This document shows positions 11,518 through 23,570 of a DNA stretch of 64,000 nt, piece by piece (positions within the stretch are counted from its first letter, which is position 1; each line of letters begins with the position of its first letter). The stretch is from Casuarina equisetifolia (Eukaryota; Streptophyta; Magnoliopsida; Fagales; Casuarinaceae), in the NCBI GenBank assembly GCA_028551475.1, contig CM052360.1, positions 3,522,501 through 3,586,500 of the forward strand. Direction: 5' to 3'. Below the pieces are notes generated by a model. It saw nothing but the letters and a program-made list of their open reading frames with translations, was not told the DNA's origin and made no database searches. Both the position numbers and the translations under genes were made by a program.

Positions 11518-14350
11518 CGTGGGGAAGGGAAGAGTGTCTTGTGGGTCAGGCGACATGGAGTCCCACTTTCCACAGCTCCACTATCAAACTTTCCACACTT
11601 TAAAGCGTTACACAGCTGAGAAGCCCTAACAAGGGGTTAAGACGAAGACGCAAATCCGTACCTACGCTCATACTTTGACCATTCCGTTTATCTTCTTTCT
11701 TGGCTACGTACAAACCAAGTATGTCTTTTAATAGCAAGAGCTTCCTGCTAAAGGTCTCTGGTTGTCTCTCCTTAACAGGCTTTATTGTAGAATCATAAAT
11801 ATTCTTATTTATAACGTGAGACTTTTATGTCTAATATTTCCCTCCAAGAATATCTTGTTCGTTTTTTTACTTTGATACAATATTAAAAACTCAAGTCTAG
11901 TTCTTTTTAAAAGGTCTCATTGAAGATTAAAGTTATCTAAATTTATTAAGCACATTATAAGTGCTTCAATTTATAATATATGATTCTTTTATATAAAGAT
12001 GAGTATGTCACTAATATTTTCTACCGTCCAGTGAAATGAAAAGGTCAACAGTAAACTGAAGACTACATGTCATTGTCAACAAATATGTTCATATCTCTGT
12101 GAAGGATCACTGGAGCAACATTGTGGTCAAAGGAAGAGCTTCTTTTAGCGTCTTGAAAAAGACCACGGAAAGCTCTGTTCTACCTGCCTCATCCTCTTTT
12201 TATCATGGGTTGCCACTCAAATCCTCCAATAAGGGCGTCTCAATAGCATGTATCCGTCCGATGGACCAATCTCACCTCTATCATACGTTGATCATTGGTT
12301 AGCAAGTGGATGACATCGTTGCACAAGAACGGAACTCCAAGGAGGAAATTAGTGCTAGACATGGTTGTTTAAAAGGAGTTCACTTTTGCTTCCCACTTGA
12401 AGAAAAAGGGCAGATGAGAGGTTGCAGAATCCTCATTGGTGACGGGCATGCTCGAATGGTACAATTCCAAGCTTAAGCAGGAAGAATTACAGGTTGGCCT
12501 GCTAAAGCATAAGAAGATTTGTAGAAAATTCCGGAATTAATGACTATGTGGGTATTAGTGTTTAAGATAATGTAGACACCTACCAACCACGTGGTACACA
12601 TGGAGGGGGTCAAGAACTGATTATTGGGGTTCAATAAGAGTAATCTTACTTATATGATAGTATAAATAATTTTCTGGGCAACGAACTGGCATGTTCTTTA
12701 ATACCGGTCCTACTGTTAGACTTTTTTGTGCTTTGCCTTTGCAAGAAGTTTAAACTTGTTAGGCCCATTTTCAGGCGGACGAATGAGAATGGAGGTCTTC
12801 CTTCGGCGTTAAGCCTGCTCAACTCGGATCATTCGACTATTCTGATCAAATAGAGGTTCATATCAACCGCGGAGTCCAAGTTAATGGCAAATTAATCATT
12901 TTCGCCTATAGAGTAACGTAGTTTTTTTGGTAATTATATTCTTTAGAATAACCTAAAAAATATAAGATTTGGGAGATTTGGATTTGCTGTAACACATTTT
13001 AATTATCATGCCGTCAAAGAGTCTCCTAGAGAAGAACAGGAAAACTTCAAAAATACAAGAAAAAGACTATGCCAGACCACACAAATCCTACTAATGGCTC
13101 TTTGGTTGGTGACAACACAGACATGCACAAGAGGGCATTGCCATGAGCAGAAGCATAATTTTCTCTCCAAGAAGAAATGGGTATCCCTTTAGCAACCAGT
13201 TTTTTCACCTGATTTTCACCCTGGTGTGATTCTGAAACTGAATGTCAAAAGCACTGCTGCCACTCTAATAATGTTATAAACAGGCCAAGAAAATCAATTT
13301 GACCTAGAAATAATTCTAATCCCAATTCCAAAAGCTGGAGAATGTTTAAAACCGGTCACATCCCAAGAATCAAAAGCTAGAAGTAGATACGTGTTTGGCA
13401 CCAGCATGCTTTATGAACGGCAATTTTGCTTCCAAAAAGGAGGCAAGGTCCACTCTAAAAGCCTTCTTTTTCCGGTTGATAAACAAGAAGCTTTAACATT
13501 AGGTGCTTTACGCTCCATTGCATCTTTTTCTTTTGCTTTGAGAGCTTTTCATAATGAGGTTTACCATAACAACGCAAAACAGGGATTTCCAATCCAACTT
13601 ATTGCGCCTAATAGGAATCAGTACCATTCATAATTGAAAAATGCAGTTGGAATAACCTTTATTGAGAGGACAAATGGAACAACCATACACGGAGCAAGTT
13701 GGCCCCAAGCGTTGAACATCCCAGTCATGCCAACCCCTACATTGCGTAGTGTTAACGCAATGAATTAAAGGAAATCCAAATCCACCAGTGGATCTGTCAG
13801 CCCAATACCAAATGGTACGAACACAGTATGAACCTGAACCAAATGGTACGAACACAGTATAAACCTGAACCAAATGGTACGAACACAGTATGAACCTGAA
13901 CCAAATGGTACGAACACAATATGAACCTGAACCAAATGGTACGAACACAGTATGAACCTGAACCAAATGGTAATAATGTTACTAGTGCTATTTGTATAAT
14001 ACCCAAAACACCGCAAGACTCCTAATCAAGTCCAGAAAAATATTAGATGGGACCAGTCCATGTAAGTTATTTTTTTGGTGGACAGCCACTTGTACAAAGA
14101 CATATTATTACATGTCCAATATGGCAAAAGGGTAACTTGAATACTTCTTCACAGCCAAAAAGATAAAAGAACCTTTATACATATGAAGGTGCATAACTTA
14201 CACGATTTACACATCAGACATTAAATAAAGATCTGCAACAAGTCCTTGCAAGTTAAAGGAAATAACTTACATAATTTAAGAGCAGTCACAATAAAGCTAG
14301 AGAAAATGAAGATCCATTTCCTCTTAGAAATAAGAAAACTCACCAGAAAT
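11518..14350. other. Intergenic: MIR166 promoter side, minisatellite, WVD2-like 3' flank
   Basis: No protein gene is supported. 11520 to about 12000 is probably the MIR166 upstream regulatory region. 12060-12560 is unusually high in open codons but matches no family and is interrupted by stops. 13808-13972 is a 31-bp tandem repeat. 13980-14350 should contain the 3' UTR of the leftward WVD2-like gene. Confidence 0.5.
13808..13972. repeat. 31-bp minisatellite, five copies plus a partial
   Basis: The unit starts ccaaatggtacgaacacagt and repeats five full times (13808-13962), with a 10-base partial copy to 13972. Copies differ at only two positions (g/a in 'cagtatgaa' and 'cagtataaa', and in 'cacagtat' and 'cacaatat'), which indicates recent expansion. 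Because 31 is not a multiple of three, all three frames of the minus strand are open across it; those open frames are artefacts of the repeat. Confidence 0.95.
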
Positions 14351-16931
14351 TCAAGAATGGACATCAACGTCCAAATTCCCATCACCAGTTACCTTGGTTA
14401 CGCTTGACTCTTTTATCTCTTCTGCTCCTTTTGTTTCATCTATGGATTTGCAAGCGGCATTACCATTCTGTATGTCGCTTTGATGCTTGATGGTGCTGGA
14501 ACCATTGGAGGTAGTCTCTTCCCTACAACTACCAAGACTCCGACGATTTCCCTGAGCACAAGCCCCTTTCGCCTTTGCTACCTGGGATGAACGGACTGCA
14601 TCGCTGCAGCTCTTCCTTCGTCCAAGCTTTGGTGATCTTGCACGAGTTGGTGGCAACTACAATTCATACAAGCAATAAAATAAAGTTTAAGCTTTCATGA
14701 AAAACACTGTTTCTCATAACAATAAACAATTAATTTACTTTTCAGAACACACCACAAAGTACACCTAGAAGAAAAAAATAATAGGCACGCATTCTAGATT
14801 TTTATAGCTTCTTACAATAGTATTTTTCCATGCAGGGGAGCTGATTTATTACTTTTAAGGCTACAAAAAAGGGATAGAAGAGGCCGTAACTCACGTGGCC
14901 ACTTCCGTCCTAATTAGAGGTACATGCATTCGTCCTCTTCTCTCTTGAAAATAATCACACAACTATTCTCTCTCCTTTTTTCTTTATATTTTTAATGATA
15001 ATAATTTAGCTCTAGGATAAACATGTTTAGCATTTTTTTTTTCAAAAGCACAAAACGCAATGTAAAATGTTTCTAAAAAATTCTCTTAAATAGAACCATA
15101 ACATATTTTCTTAAATGTGGACTTCACAACCTTAAATTACAAAAGAAAAATCAAATAAAGAAACAGAAAGTAACTTCAAAACCATTAGTAAAACCCCTAT
15201 ATTTTCATTTTCTGTGATCAATAAAAGTCATGAGAACGAAGCCAAGGGGACAACACTCCATAAGAGAGGAAGACCAAGGACAAAACAAGAACCGAAGAAA
15301 AGAACAAAGAAGATTAACGTTCAGAGATTCTATGAAGCCAAAAAGGAATCTCGATTCTGTGCTTCTGTATTGCACCACACAAATGAGAAAGGTCTATGCC
15401 GTACCTTCTTAAGTTCAACCTTAGGTGGAGGTCCCTCGTTGTAGAAGCTTGGCATTGGGTTTGCCTTAAACGTTAAACTCTTCCTGAGCTGTTTAATAGC
15501 CGCCTCTCTTTCTTCCTTAAATTTTGACAATTGGTGTAGAGGACAAAGGCAAAGTAAATAATATTACAATATCTGCATTAGTCATACAACATTGGTAGAC
15601 AGAAATGATTGAGAAGAAGCAAAGACTATCTATTAACGGAGATGGAGAGTACTAAATAGTCTTTTTGACAAAAAATAGCCTACCTTTGTCCTTGCTTCAC
15701 TTTGATTTTTCTCAGCTTCCAACGCTTGGTGTTTTTCCTCTAATTTTGTGTAAAACTGAAAACGTGGCAACAGATAGGAAGAGGCAATTTCCATTAGGGT
15801 ACGTCACAGACACAGTGCATATTATTCAAGCAAAATATTGCACGTCAGCCGGAGAATGAACTACCTCCTTTCGTTTCTCTGCACGTTCTGTGCATCTAAA
15901 TGTAGGAGCTGCGGCAACAATTGTCTTGGACTTGATTGCCCGGGCAGATGCTGCAGTGCTGTCAATACACAAGGGGTGGAATCAATTCAAACTGCAAGAG
16001 TGGAAAGATAGTAGAAGAACAAGAAATTTATCAGAAATAAAATAAGTAGACTCAGATCGCAAGGTAAGAGAGATACGAGGAAGCAACAGAACAGGAATCT
16101 TCTTCATCAGGATGCTTCTTGTTATCTGGTTGCAGTGGCTTCCTCTGTACAATTTGTGATATTTTCTGCAAAAACACACCAAGGTCCAGGATCAATTCAA
16201 AAAATATATTTACTTTCTTTTTTTTTCAAAAGAATTCCAACCCTTGAGTTCATGAACTCTATATGCTCTACCATAAAAAACTACAACTTATTTGTAATTT
16301 GATGCGTGCGAACCAAAAAGGGAGAATCGAGGATTTTGCCAGAAATCCAGAGCCAGTCAGCAGTTACCTGATTTGGCTTTGTGGTATATGGATGTCGCCC
16401 ATTTTTCACCTGAGGTGATTTATTCACACCAGTGCCAGAACCCGGCAGAGCACCAGAAGGGCGAATTCCATATGAGGCACGCTTTTCAGTTGCCAGGGCA
16501 AATGGTCGAGGGACAGTGTGTTTTGTTTGAACACTTGCAGCAACGGGTCCAGATGCTTGTTTGATGGAAGCCCTTGACTTACTGTTATCCTTTTTCTTCT
16601 GGCTTTCTGATTTCACCTTATCCTCAGGCAGGCTTTCCTTCAAATTTGAGTCCACTGGGTTCTGCTCTTCCTTATATTTTTCATTATGAGAAAGTTCAGA
16701 AGGGTCAATTGAACATTCATTTGTACACTCCTTCACTTCATATTCCTTCGCTTCAGTGCTCTCTTCTGAGCTCTGGATTTCAGGACCCTCATTAATATGT
16801 TCGTCAGACTCGGAACCATCATGATGATTGGGCACAGTTTCCTGATTCGAATCATCGGAAACGCGATTTGAATAAATTATGACACGATCTGGCTGCTTGT
16901 CCATACAAATATCTGTAACTTCTATCCCCAT
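14351..16931 (-). CDS. WVD2-like microtubule-binding protein (TPX2 C-terminal domain)
   Basis: Coding exons on the minus strand: 16931-16368, 16165-16077, 15958-15865, 15755-15684, 15515-15405, 14656-14351. They join in phase to 411 codons plus stop. A 5' UTR exon (about 18715-18600, donor GTGAGT at 18599) is spliced to the exon that carries the start codon. The N-terminus [20 protein letters not shown] is the signature of WVD2-like proteins. An acidic, low-complexity linker follows. The TPX2 C-terminal domain spans about residues 225-320, with the diagnostic KLEEK motif near residue 253 and the block [19 protein letters not shown]. The tail is basic ([13 protein letters not shown]) and then acidic. 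The family binds and bundles cortical microtubules and affects cell expansion. A specific paralogue is not assigned. Confidence 0.93.
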
Positions 16932-18599
16932 TGCACTGCAATAAAGAAACATAAGCATCACATTCTCATTATTTTAAGTATTCCTTTGGCGACAAAGACA
17001 TTTATGACACATTATTATCTTAACTAACGACATTGCAATGTCCAAATCATTTCATTTCTGATAAATGCACCACATCAGGTGGTATCTTTGTCAATATTTC
17101 CCTTCCTTTGTGCTCAACCAACGCCTCAACTAGACGGACCTAGATTTGGTAAAGAGCACCATCATTGAACTGGAGTTTAAAACATTCTTTCATCCCAAAG
17201 ACATAGTTGACAGAATTCGCAGCTCTTTAACAAAATTTAAAGCATGGTAATTATAATCAGTCACGAAAGAAAATGCTTAAATTCAAAATAAGTGAGATTC
17301 CATTTAATGGGGAAAAAGGTTACTAGCCCTGTTTATGTATGCATATTGTTGAAGTAAATACAATAAAAAATAACAGGCAATAGTCACACATCAATTTAAA
17401 AGGCAAGAGCAAGAGTATAAGTTATTATAGGAAATTATCTACTCACCATATTAAGCAATGAGTTAGTCAAATCAAAGTGTACAATAGAATACTACTTCAG
17501 AAGAAACAAACCTTAAATTAGATATCAATTGCTAGAAAAGTTGGAGGAGAAGAAAAGTTATTTCATAAGTGAAAGAAAGCCTCCAAAAGGATTATGGAAA
17601 ACCATAAAAACACTCCACGATTGACTGTATTAAACAAAGACTAAGGTAGAATGGATTAAACTAAGACTAAGGCAGCGACAGGACACAATACACTCTGTGA
17701 ATTACTATTATGAAGCGTTATGCATCTGACATGTGCAGAGACAAGGTTTGAGGTTGGATATAATGAAACTTGGTTTGAAGGATATAGGGGCAAATATAAA
17801 GATGTCACGCGAATAAACGCCAAATTTTTTTGGAAGATTAAGCAGATGCAAAATCTTTGGTGTCTACAATGCTGGTGAATAATTCTTCTGGCAAGGGTAC
17901 GTAAACGGTGACATCCGCCAGAACCTCCTCCGAACCAATTACACTCAAAAAGGAACACCCAAGCTAAGAAGACTATATAATGGGCACAAGAAAATGGAGA
18001 AAACTATAAAAACCCGAGCAAAGAATGCTTATAGAGGTGAGAAATGGTGGTAATCTTCAGGTTTTAACAAGGACAGCGAGAAGCGGTAATAGAATATTAA
18101 CAACGAGAAGCACTAATAAAGAAAAAGAGAAAATTCATCCTATGAATGCGAACCAATCTATCCACTAGATCATTCGCGCAAATTTCAAAAACGCTAGTTG
18201 TGAATCTAAATCGCCGCGACAAAGAAACAGCATAGATTTTAGTCCTTTCAGGCACAAACATTCCAAGACTTTTTTCCGTCTCGTCCTACGGCTTCTCGGC
18301 TCGTAAGCAAAACCGATGCATTTCATTTTCTCTCACCGCCCTTTCCACAGCTACCACACAGAGCTCCAAATACGAAATAGAAAAGATAACATTCTCGAAC
18401 CCAAGCAACAATGAAGAACCAGAGAGAGATACCTCAGAGCGCAACAAAGAAAAAAGGCAGAAAAGCAAGCAACACAAAATGACACCGCGCGGATCGATTG
18501 CACATTCGAGGTTTGAATTTTAAAGCTACATTTCACGCATTCAGGAGAATAAGCAGATCTCTGAGAACCAGCATGCGGCAAATGCGGTAAACAACTCAC

Positions 18600-18715
18600 G
18601 GTCTAATTCCGATCTGCGAAGAGAGGAAGAGCTCCCTGGTCTCTTCGAGCTTTGCGGAAGACAGTCTCTCTCTCCTGCGTTATCGCGCTGCGAATGTGTT
18701 TATTCGCATCTCTGG
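18600..18715 (-). other. 5' UTR exon of the WVD2-like gene
   Basis: The exon lies between a TATA box at 18748-18741 and a strong donor (CC|GTGAGTTG) at 18600/18599. The acceptor is at 16937-16936, six bases before the start codon. The resulting 1.66-kb leader intron is typical of plant cytoskeletal genes. The transcription start is estimated from TATA spacing only. Confidence 0.6.
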
Positions 18716-18740
18716 CTCTGCGTACGTCTCTGTTCCATAG

Positions 18741-18748
18741 TTTTTATA
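18741..18748 (-). promoter_or_regulatory. TATA box of the WVD2-like gene
   Basis: The minus strand reads CCGTATAAAAACT. Its spacing of about 30 bases to the start of a CT-rich leader supports the assignment. Confidence 0.6.
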
Positions 18749-20480
18749 CGGACGCAGCAGCCCCGTCGGTGGTCACGGCGTTACTTCACGCCGTACCGCA
18801 AATTTCGAATTCCAAATACATTGCTTAAAGGTTGGCGAAAGGGCTGGGAGCCTCGTTTTTCACTAATTTAGACAACGCCTTGAGCTCGCAATAATGACAT
18901 GCGTCCTTACAAGTGTGTTTAAAGTATCAATATCTTTCAAGATTCCAAATTATGCGCCCGCCCTTCCGATTACACCCTAAACTAATCAAAAAAATGCCTC
19001 CTTGCCTTTCCCTTATTCCACACGTTTCGCCACGCGCGGTGGAAATAAAAAGGCTGTAACGCAACCACAAATCACCTAACGAGTTCAAAGTTTGAACAAA
19101 AGAAGCGCCATTGGGAGAATCTTATCCTTGTGCGGAAAGTACAGATTATCATTCCGATGCCTAATTATTTTAATCGAAAAACGAGAGTAAGTACTGAAGA
19201 TTTGTCTCTTATTTTTTCTGGGTTTTTGTTTGGTTTTCTTAAACTGGTTTGAACGAGAAGCTCCGGCGCTTTCAAGATAGGGGTCGGATTGCGACCCGGA
19301 CGCTCGTGTCTTTGCCGAAAAGCAAAACGGAAGGGAAGACGTTCCATCCAATAATGCTAAGGCCCCGCATTGATTATTCCTGCTTAACCCTTTTGATAAA
19401 CCCTTAACACCCTTTTATCAATATAAGACGCTGTCCTTTGCGTTAGATTCCCGATTCGCCCTTGCGGGTGAACCAATCCACCTAGAGTTTCTGAGATATT
19501 AATGTTTAATTAAAGGACAGTTAAGGATGAGAAAGATAGTGGATGACAGAGTAAGCCCCTCTGGGTGTATTGTGAGCTGTTTTGAGGCAATGACTTTTGG
19601 GGAAGGTTTAGGATTTGTGAATGGATTGGAAGAAAAGGGAGTTGCTCCAGGCGTACCTATAATTAAGAAGAACCGGTGTGGGACACCGACGGTTGAGAAC
19701 CCACCCATCCTTCCGTCACGCTTTATATCATGCATAATTAAGTGGATGTCCAAGTTTGTAGACTTAGGCAATAAACAAATAATCTCTTAATGTCATATAT
19801 AATGATTCGATAATTTATTCATCATGATTAAAAAAAAAAACATTGAGATATAAGTGATAAGTCTTATATAATTAAGAAATATATTAATATTTATTTTTAT
19901 AATAATGAGTTCAACAAGGTGACAATTAAGAACCAATACTTTATTATCCTAATATCTCAAATATTTATCAACTCATTTTTTCTTTCTTGGTTGAGAATAA
20001 ACTCCACACGTGCAATCATAACTAGACTTTCTCAAACATCAACAACCGTTTGTTGGCGAGTTTAATCAAGGATTATGGTGGAGAGCTCCGGGTCCACTGT
20101 CTTTTTGAAGGCAAGAGATGGGTCGGGTACTTTGGGTGAATAGGGTTGATTATCAACAAGAAAGACTCCTCCAAGTTGGCCAACTGGGGGACATGGTAAT
20201 AATTGCCAACCCTGCCACCCAAGCAAATTCCGAAGAACGTACACGTACTTGCCAAGTCACCCCCTCTATCTCGAAGTTGGTAATAAAAGAATATTTTTCT
20301 GACAAGGCTAAAAATGGGCCCTTAGGGACTGGTTTTTGAGCCCATATCATGTTTGGCCCAAACCAAAAGCCGAAAGTGCTGAATTGGTCTGGTAAAATCA
20401 GTTAACCGGCCCAATCTTGGCCGGCGCAACTAAATAACGATACTAACCGCAAGAAACAACCGCATCCATTCATAGGGAAA
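18749..20480. other. Intergenic between divergent WVD2-like and Alba genes
   Basis: The stretch contains the upstream regions of both flanking genes. Open stretches of up to 90 codons on both strands near 19500-19790 and 20060-20350 overlap each other and match nothing known. An AT-rich segment occurs at 19790-20040. No repeat family was recognised. Confidence 0.5.
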
Positions 20481-20515
20481 CACGTGTCCGCTTCCATTTT
20501 CATCCGCCTATATAA
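20481..20515 (+). promoter_or_regulatory. G-box and TATA box of Alba copy 1
   Basis: CACGTG lies at 20481-20486 and TATATAAC at 20509-20516, roughly 120 bases before the start codon. The flanking sequence (taacgatactaaccgcaagaaac before, gcctctca.gtacgt after) is shared with Alba copy 2, but the piece carrying both elements is missing there. Confidence 0.7.
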
Positions 20516-20633
20516 CGTCCCAAAGCCTCTCAGGTACGTTCATTCCTCACATTCAATACTACCGTGCGAAAAATTTCCCGCCCTTTTTCAAAGTTCTCGC
20601 AGAGAGCGAGCGAGCGAGGAGAGAGAGTTGTTC

Positions 20634-22270
20634 ATGGAAAAAAGTGTGCTTGTTGAGGATGGAGGAGTTGCTTCTGGAGACGTTGACTCTATTGCTGATC
20701 TTCTCCGTGCGAGCGGTGACGAGTCCGCTGGTATTTCTACTGCTGCTAATGCTGCAGATATTAAGACTGCTGCGACTGAGAAGCAGGTTATGAAGAAGAA
20801 GAAGAAGAAGAATCACATTCACGTCTCCAGCACCAAGAAGCCCCTCGTCTTCTACCTCAACCTTGCCAAGGTTTTCTTTTTCTACAGTCTTTCTCTCTGC
20901 TGCTCTCTTTCCTTCTTTATTGTTCTCTCTTCGCTCAGTATGAGTTATGCGCTGTTGGGCTGTGGGGAACTGGTGGAGAGAAAAATGGGTGGTCTGGGTT
21001 TTGTGAATGGAATGGTTTTTTGGTAGTTTTTAGTTTTTTGGTACTTTCTTGAATGTGCTGTAAAACAGGTTCCAGTCCTTTAATCACCCGGTTCGATCCC
21101 AATGATTAATTGATCTTTGTTTTCCTACTTTTTCTCCCACTTTTTTTGCAGCTTCTTGGATGGTTGTTTGGCTTTTAGAATACTCTCAGCCTTGCCTCGA
21201 ATTCGATAATATACTGTTTAGTTGCTGATAAATCAAAGAAAAGAAAATGGATACTTTCTTGTTGCAGTCTTAATGGTCACAAACGGTTCTCATAATCTTC
21301 GATTGGACTTTCAGTTTCTTTATTGCATCATGATCTCTGAACTATTTGGACATCATATTGTGATTTTGATACATTTCTCCTTGAACAAAATGCCCATGAA
21401 CAACATGATTTTTTTTTTTTTTGTTCGTTTAACACATGGTCTTCTAATCCTTTTTATACAACTATAGCTAAGATGCAATATTTGTTCTTCAATTCGTTTA
21501 AGGTGGCTTTGTTCTAGTAAATGATTCACCAGATTTGGAGCTGATTTTGTGTTGTACACGTATTCATTGTAGTCTTTCAATTCCCTTAAATTTCTTTGGT
21601 ACTTTTGTGGGTATACTGGTGGTTATTGGTTTTTACCCTTTGTTAAGTGAGTTTGAAGGCACAAAAATGCGTTACTGATTCTTTGATTTGGATTCAGGAA
21701 ATTAGAAGCTGCATTAATGTTTCATGCGGTTTTGTTTAATCCATCTTTCATCATTGCAGAGGTTCATAAAGCAGTACAATTATGTCGAGCTCTCTGCCTT
21801 GGGCATGGGTATAAATTCATTCTACTTTTTTTGTCCTTTCCCCTTTGGCGTAGTGTCTAACTTCTTCAGTGATCAAATGCAGCAATTCCTACTGTTGTCT
21901 CGATCTCAGAGACTCTGAAACGTAATGGAGTAGCAATCGAGAAACGTAAGGAGTCAATCTGTTTTACTTGGTATCAAACTCGTTAAACGTTTCCCTGCAT
22001 GACTGTAAAGTTGACAACGTTCCTTTTTGTTTGGGAAATGAACAGAGGTAGTCACATCTTCTGTTGGTTCGAAGACTGACGAGAAGGGTCGGATAGTTCA
22101 GAAAGCACAGGTTTTCATCCATTACCTCGTTTACCCTTTTTACCCGCTAAAACATCATCATATATACTAACCTTTCATGTTTTTATCCTCAGATTGAAAT
22201 TGTGCTGGCAAAGGCTGAGAAACTTGACAAGACCATTGTCGCTACAGCACCAGATAATGCTGCTGACTAA
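20634..22270 (+). CDS. Alba-domain DNA/RNA-binding protein, tandem copy 1
   Basis: Exons: 20634-20870, 21760-21808, 21883-21945, 22046-22110, 22193-22270, in phase for 163 codons plus stop. A variable, acidic N-terminus (residues 1-50) is followed by a lysine run and then the Alba fold: NHIHVSSTKKPLVFYLNLAK, RFIKQYNYVELSALGMAIPT, a middle strand ETLKRNGVAIEK and a C-terminal strand IVQKAQIEIVLAKAEKL. It matches the short, single-domain plant Alba proteins of the At2g34160/At1g29250 type, which bind nucleic acid and associate with chromatin or RNA granules. The promoter has TATA and G-box elements. All five exons match copy 2 in length and phase except the first, which is two codons longer here. 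Confidence 0.93.
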
Positions 22271-22591
22271 AGAATGACACACCACATGACAGTTTCCCTT
22301 CCGGAGTGTGATTTCACTTTTAACTTTTCTGCAATGCTACAATTTCAGTGAAGATTAACGGAGTCTCAGTTTGGCATGTGTTTCCAACTAGAACCAACAC
22401 AATCATGCATACTGGATGTTACTGCGAGTGGATTTGATGGAGCCTCGGGATAGACAACCCCTTTTTTTCTTTTACTTTCTCCTTTTCTCGGTGTCAACGA
22501 AACACATTCACTGACAATATGTAGCTATACTGTTTCATTTTACTGCCAACATAATAGAAGGGGTCTACAAGTTGACTGATCTATTCCTCCT

Positions 22592-22592
<1 letters not shown>

Positions 22593-22627
<35 letters not shown>
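22593..22627. repeat. (CT)n microsatellite
   Basis: About 17 CT units lie downstream of Alba copy 1. A shorter CT run occupies the equivalent place after copy 2 (about 26468-26489). Confidence 0.95.
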
Positions 22628-22630
<3 letters not shown>

Positions 22631-22734
22631 CACTTTCACACTGCTCCCTTGCATCATGAACAATAGTTGAAAATTACTAATCAACTTTACTACAGAATCT
22701 CAGAGGATTTGGGGATTTTCATTCATGCATTCGT

Positions 22735-22880
22735 TTAATTTATTGGAACTCTCTTTACAAAATGCGAAAGGGTCAGTGGCACTGACACGCTTTCTTCACT
22801 GACTATCTCAAACACAACAGCTAATGAAAGATGATATATCTACTGTTTGATAGGCTTTGCAAATATGAAATGTAAGAGAA
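22735..22880 (-). pseudogene. Fragment of UAH 3' region, last exon deleted
   Basis: The block beginning taatttattggaact is shared with 26640. After about 20 bases it jumps to sequence matching 27060-27170 (gtcagtggcactgacac.., gatgatat..actgtttgatag.cttt), which is intron 11 of the UAH gene. The 400 or so bases in between, which carry UAH exon 12, are absent. This shows that the duplicated segment containing Alba once reached into UAH. Confidence 0.7.
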
Positions 22881-23570
22881 AACGACCCTGAGCCCGAAGC
22901 TGCCTTCAATCATGGGACATCTTCGTATCCTAAAAATGCAGCACGTTGGAGCTGCGAAGGGTTGACCTCTCATGCATTCTATGGAGATACAAATGCCACT
23001 TGCCGTCCTGTATGCAGCACAATGGAGTGCCACCTCGGGTCTTACATGCAGTGCTTCATGCTGGCCACAATTCTCCCACTACCGAACACACAGCTACCCA
23101 GAAACCCAAAGTTACGACACCCATTAGTCATCTTCCCAACATGACACCTCATATGGGTAGTTCAAACCTTCAGCAACAGCCACAAGCTCTCCGTGTGTCA
23201 CCCCATCCAGCCACCTTCATGTGAACCTGAAAGTGTTATGCAAACGTGCTGCTACACCACTGGAACAATGAGATCAGCCTTTGTGAAGTACAAACGCGTC
23301 ATTGGAGATGTGGAGGATACCTCTTCGGAAAGTTTGAACCTTGCCATTTCGTTTCATCCTTAACAAGCACTTGTTGCGAGCAAGGGGTAAATTGGTCAAG
23401 AAAAACCAATTAACCCGCCCAATCCAGGCTGGCGTAACTTAGTAACGATACTAACCGCAAGAAACAGCTGTTCATCAGCCTCTCAAGTACGTGCAATTCC
23501 CAGATTCACTACCGTGCCAAACATTTCCCGCCCATTTCATAGTTCTCACAGAGAGCGAGCGAGTAGTTTA

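Larger units (their letters stand above)
22271..23570 (+). other. Spacer between the two Alba copies
   Basis: The 3' UTR-like sequence (22271 to about 22560) is shared with the 3' flank of copy 2. A CT microsatellite covers 22593-22627. 22735-22880 resembles UAH intron 11 (listed separately). 22880-23390 shows no recognisable gene. 23395-23570 is the proximal promoter and leader of copy 2. Confidence 0.6.

Noticed and set aside
12060..12560. Open stretch resembling a degraded kinase at first glance
   Set aside because: No kinase motif (glycine loop, HRD or DFG) could be found in any frame.
13628..14016. Overlapping minus-strand open frames with a repeated hydrophobic peptide
   Set aside because: They are translations of the 31-bp minisatellite in three frames; there is no start context, domain or conservation.
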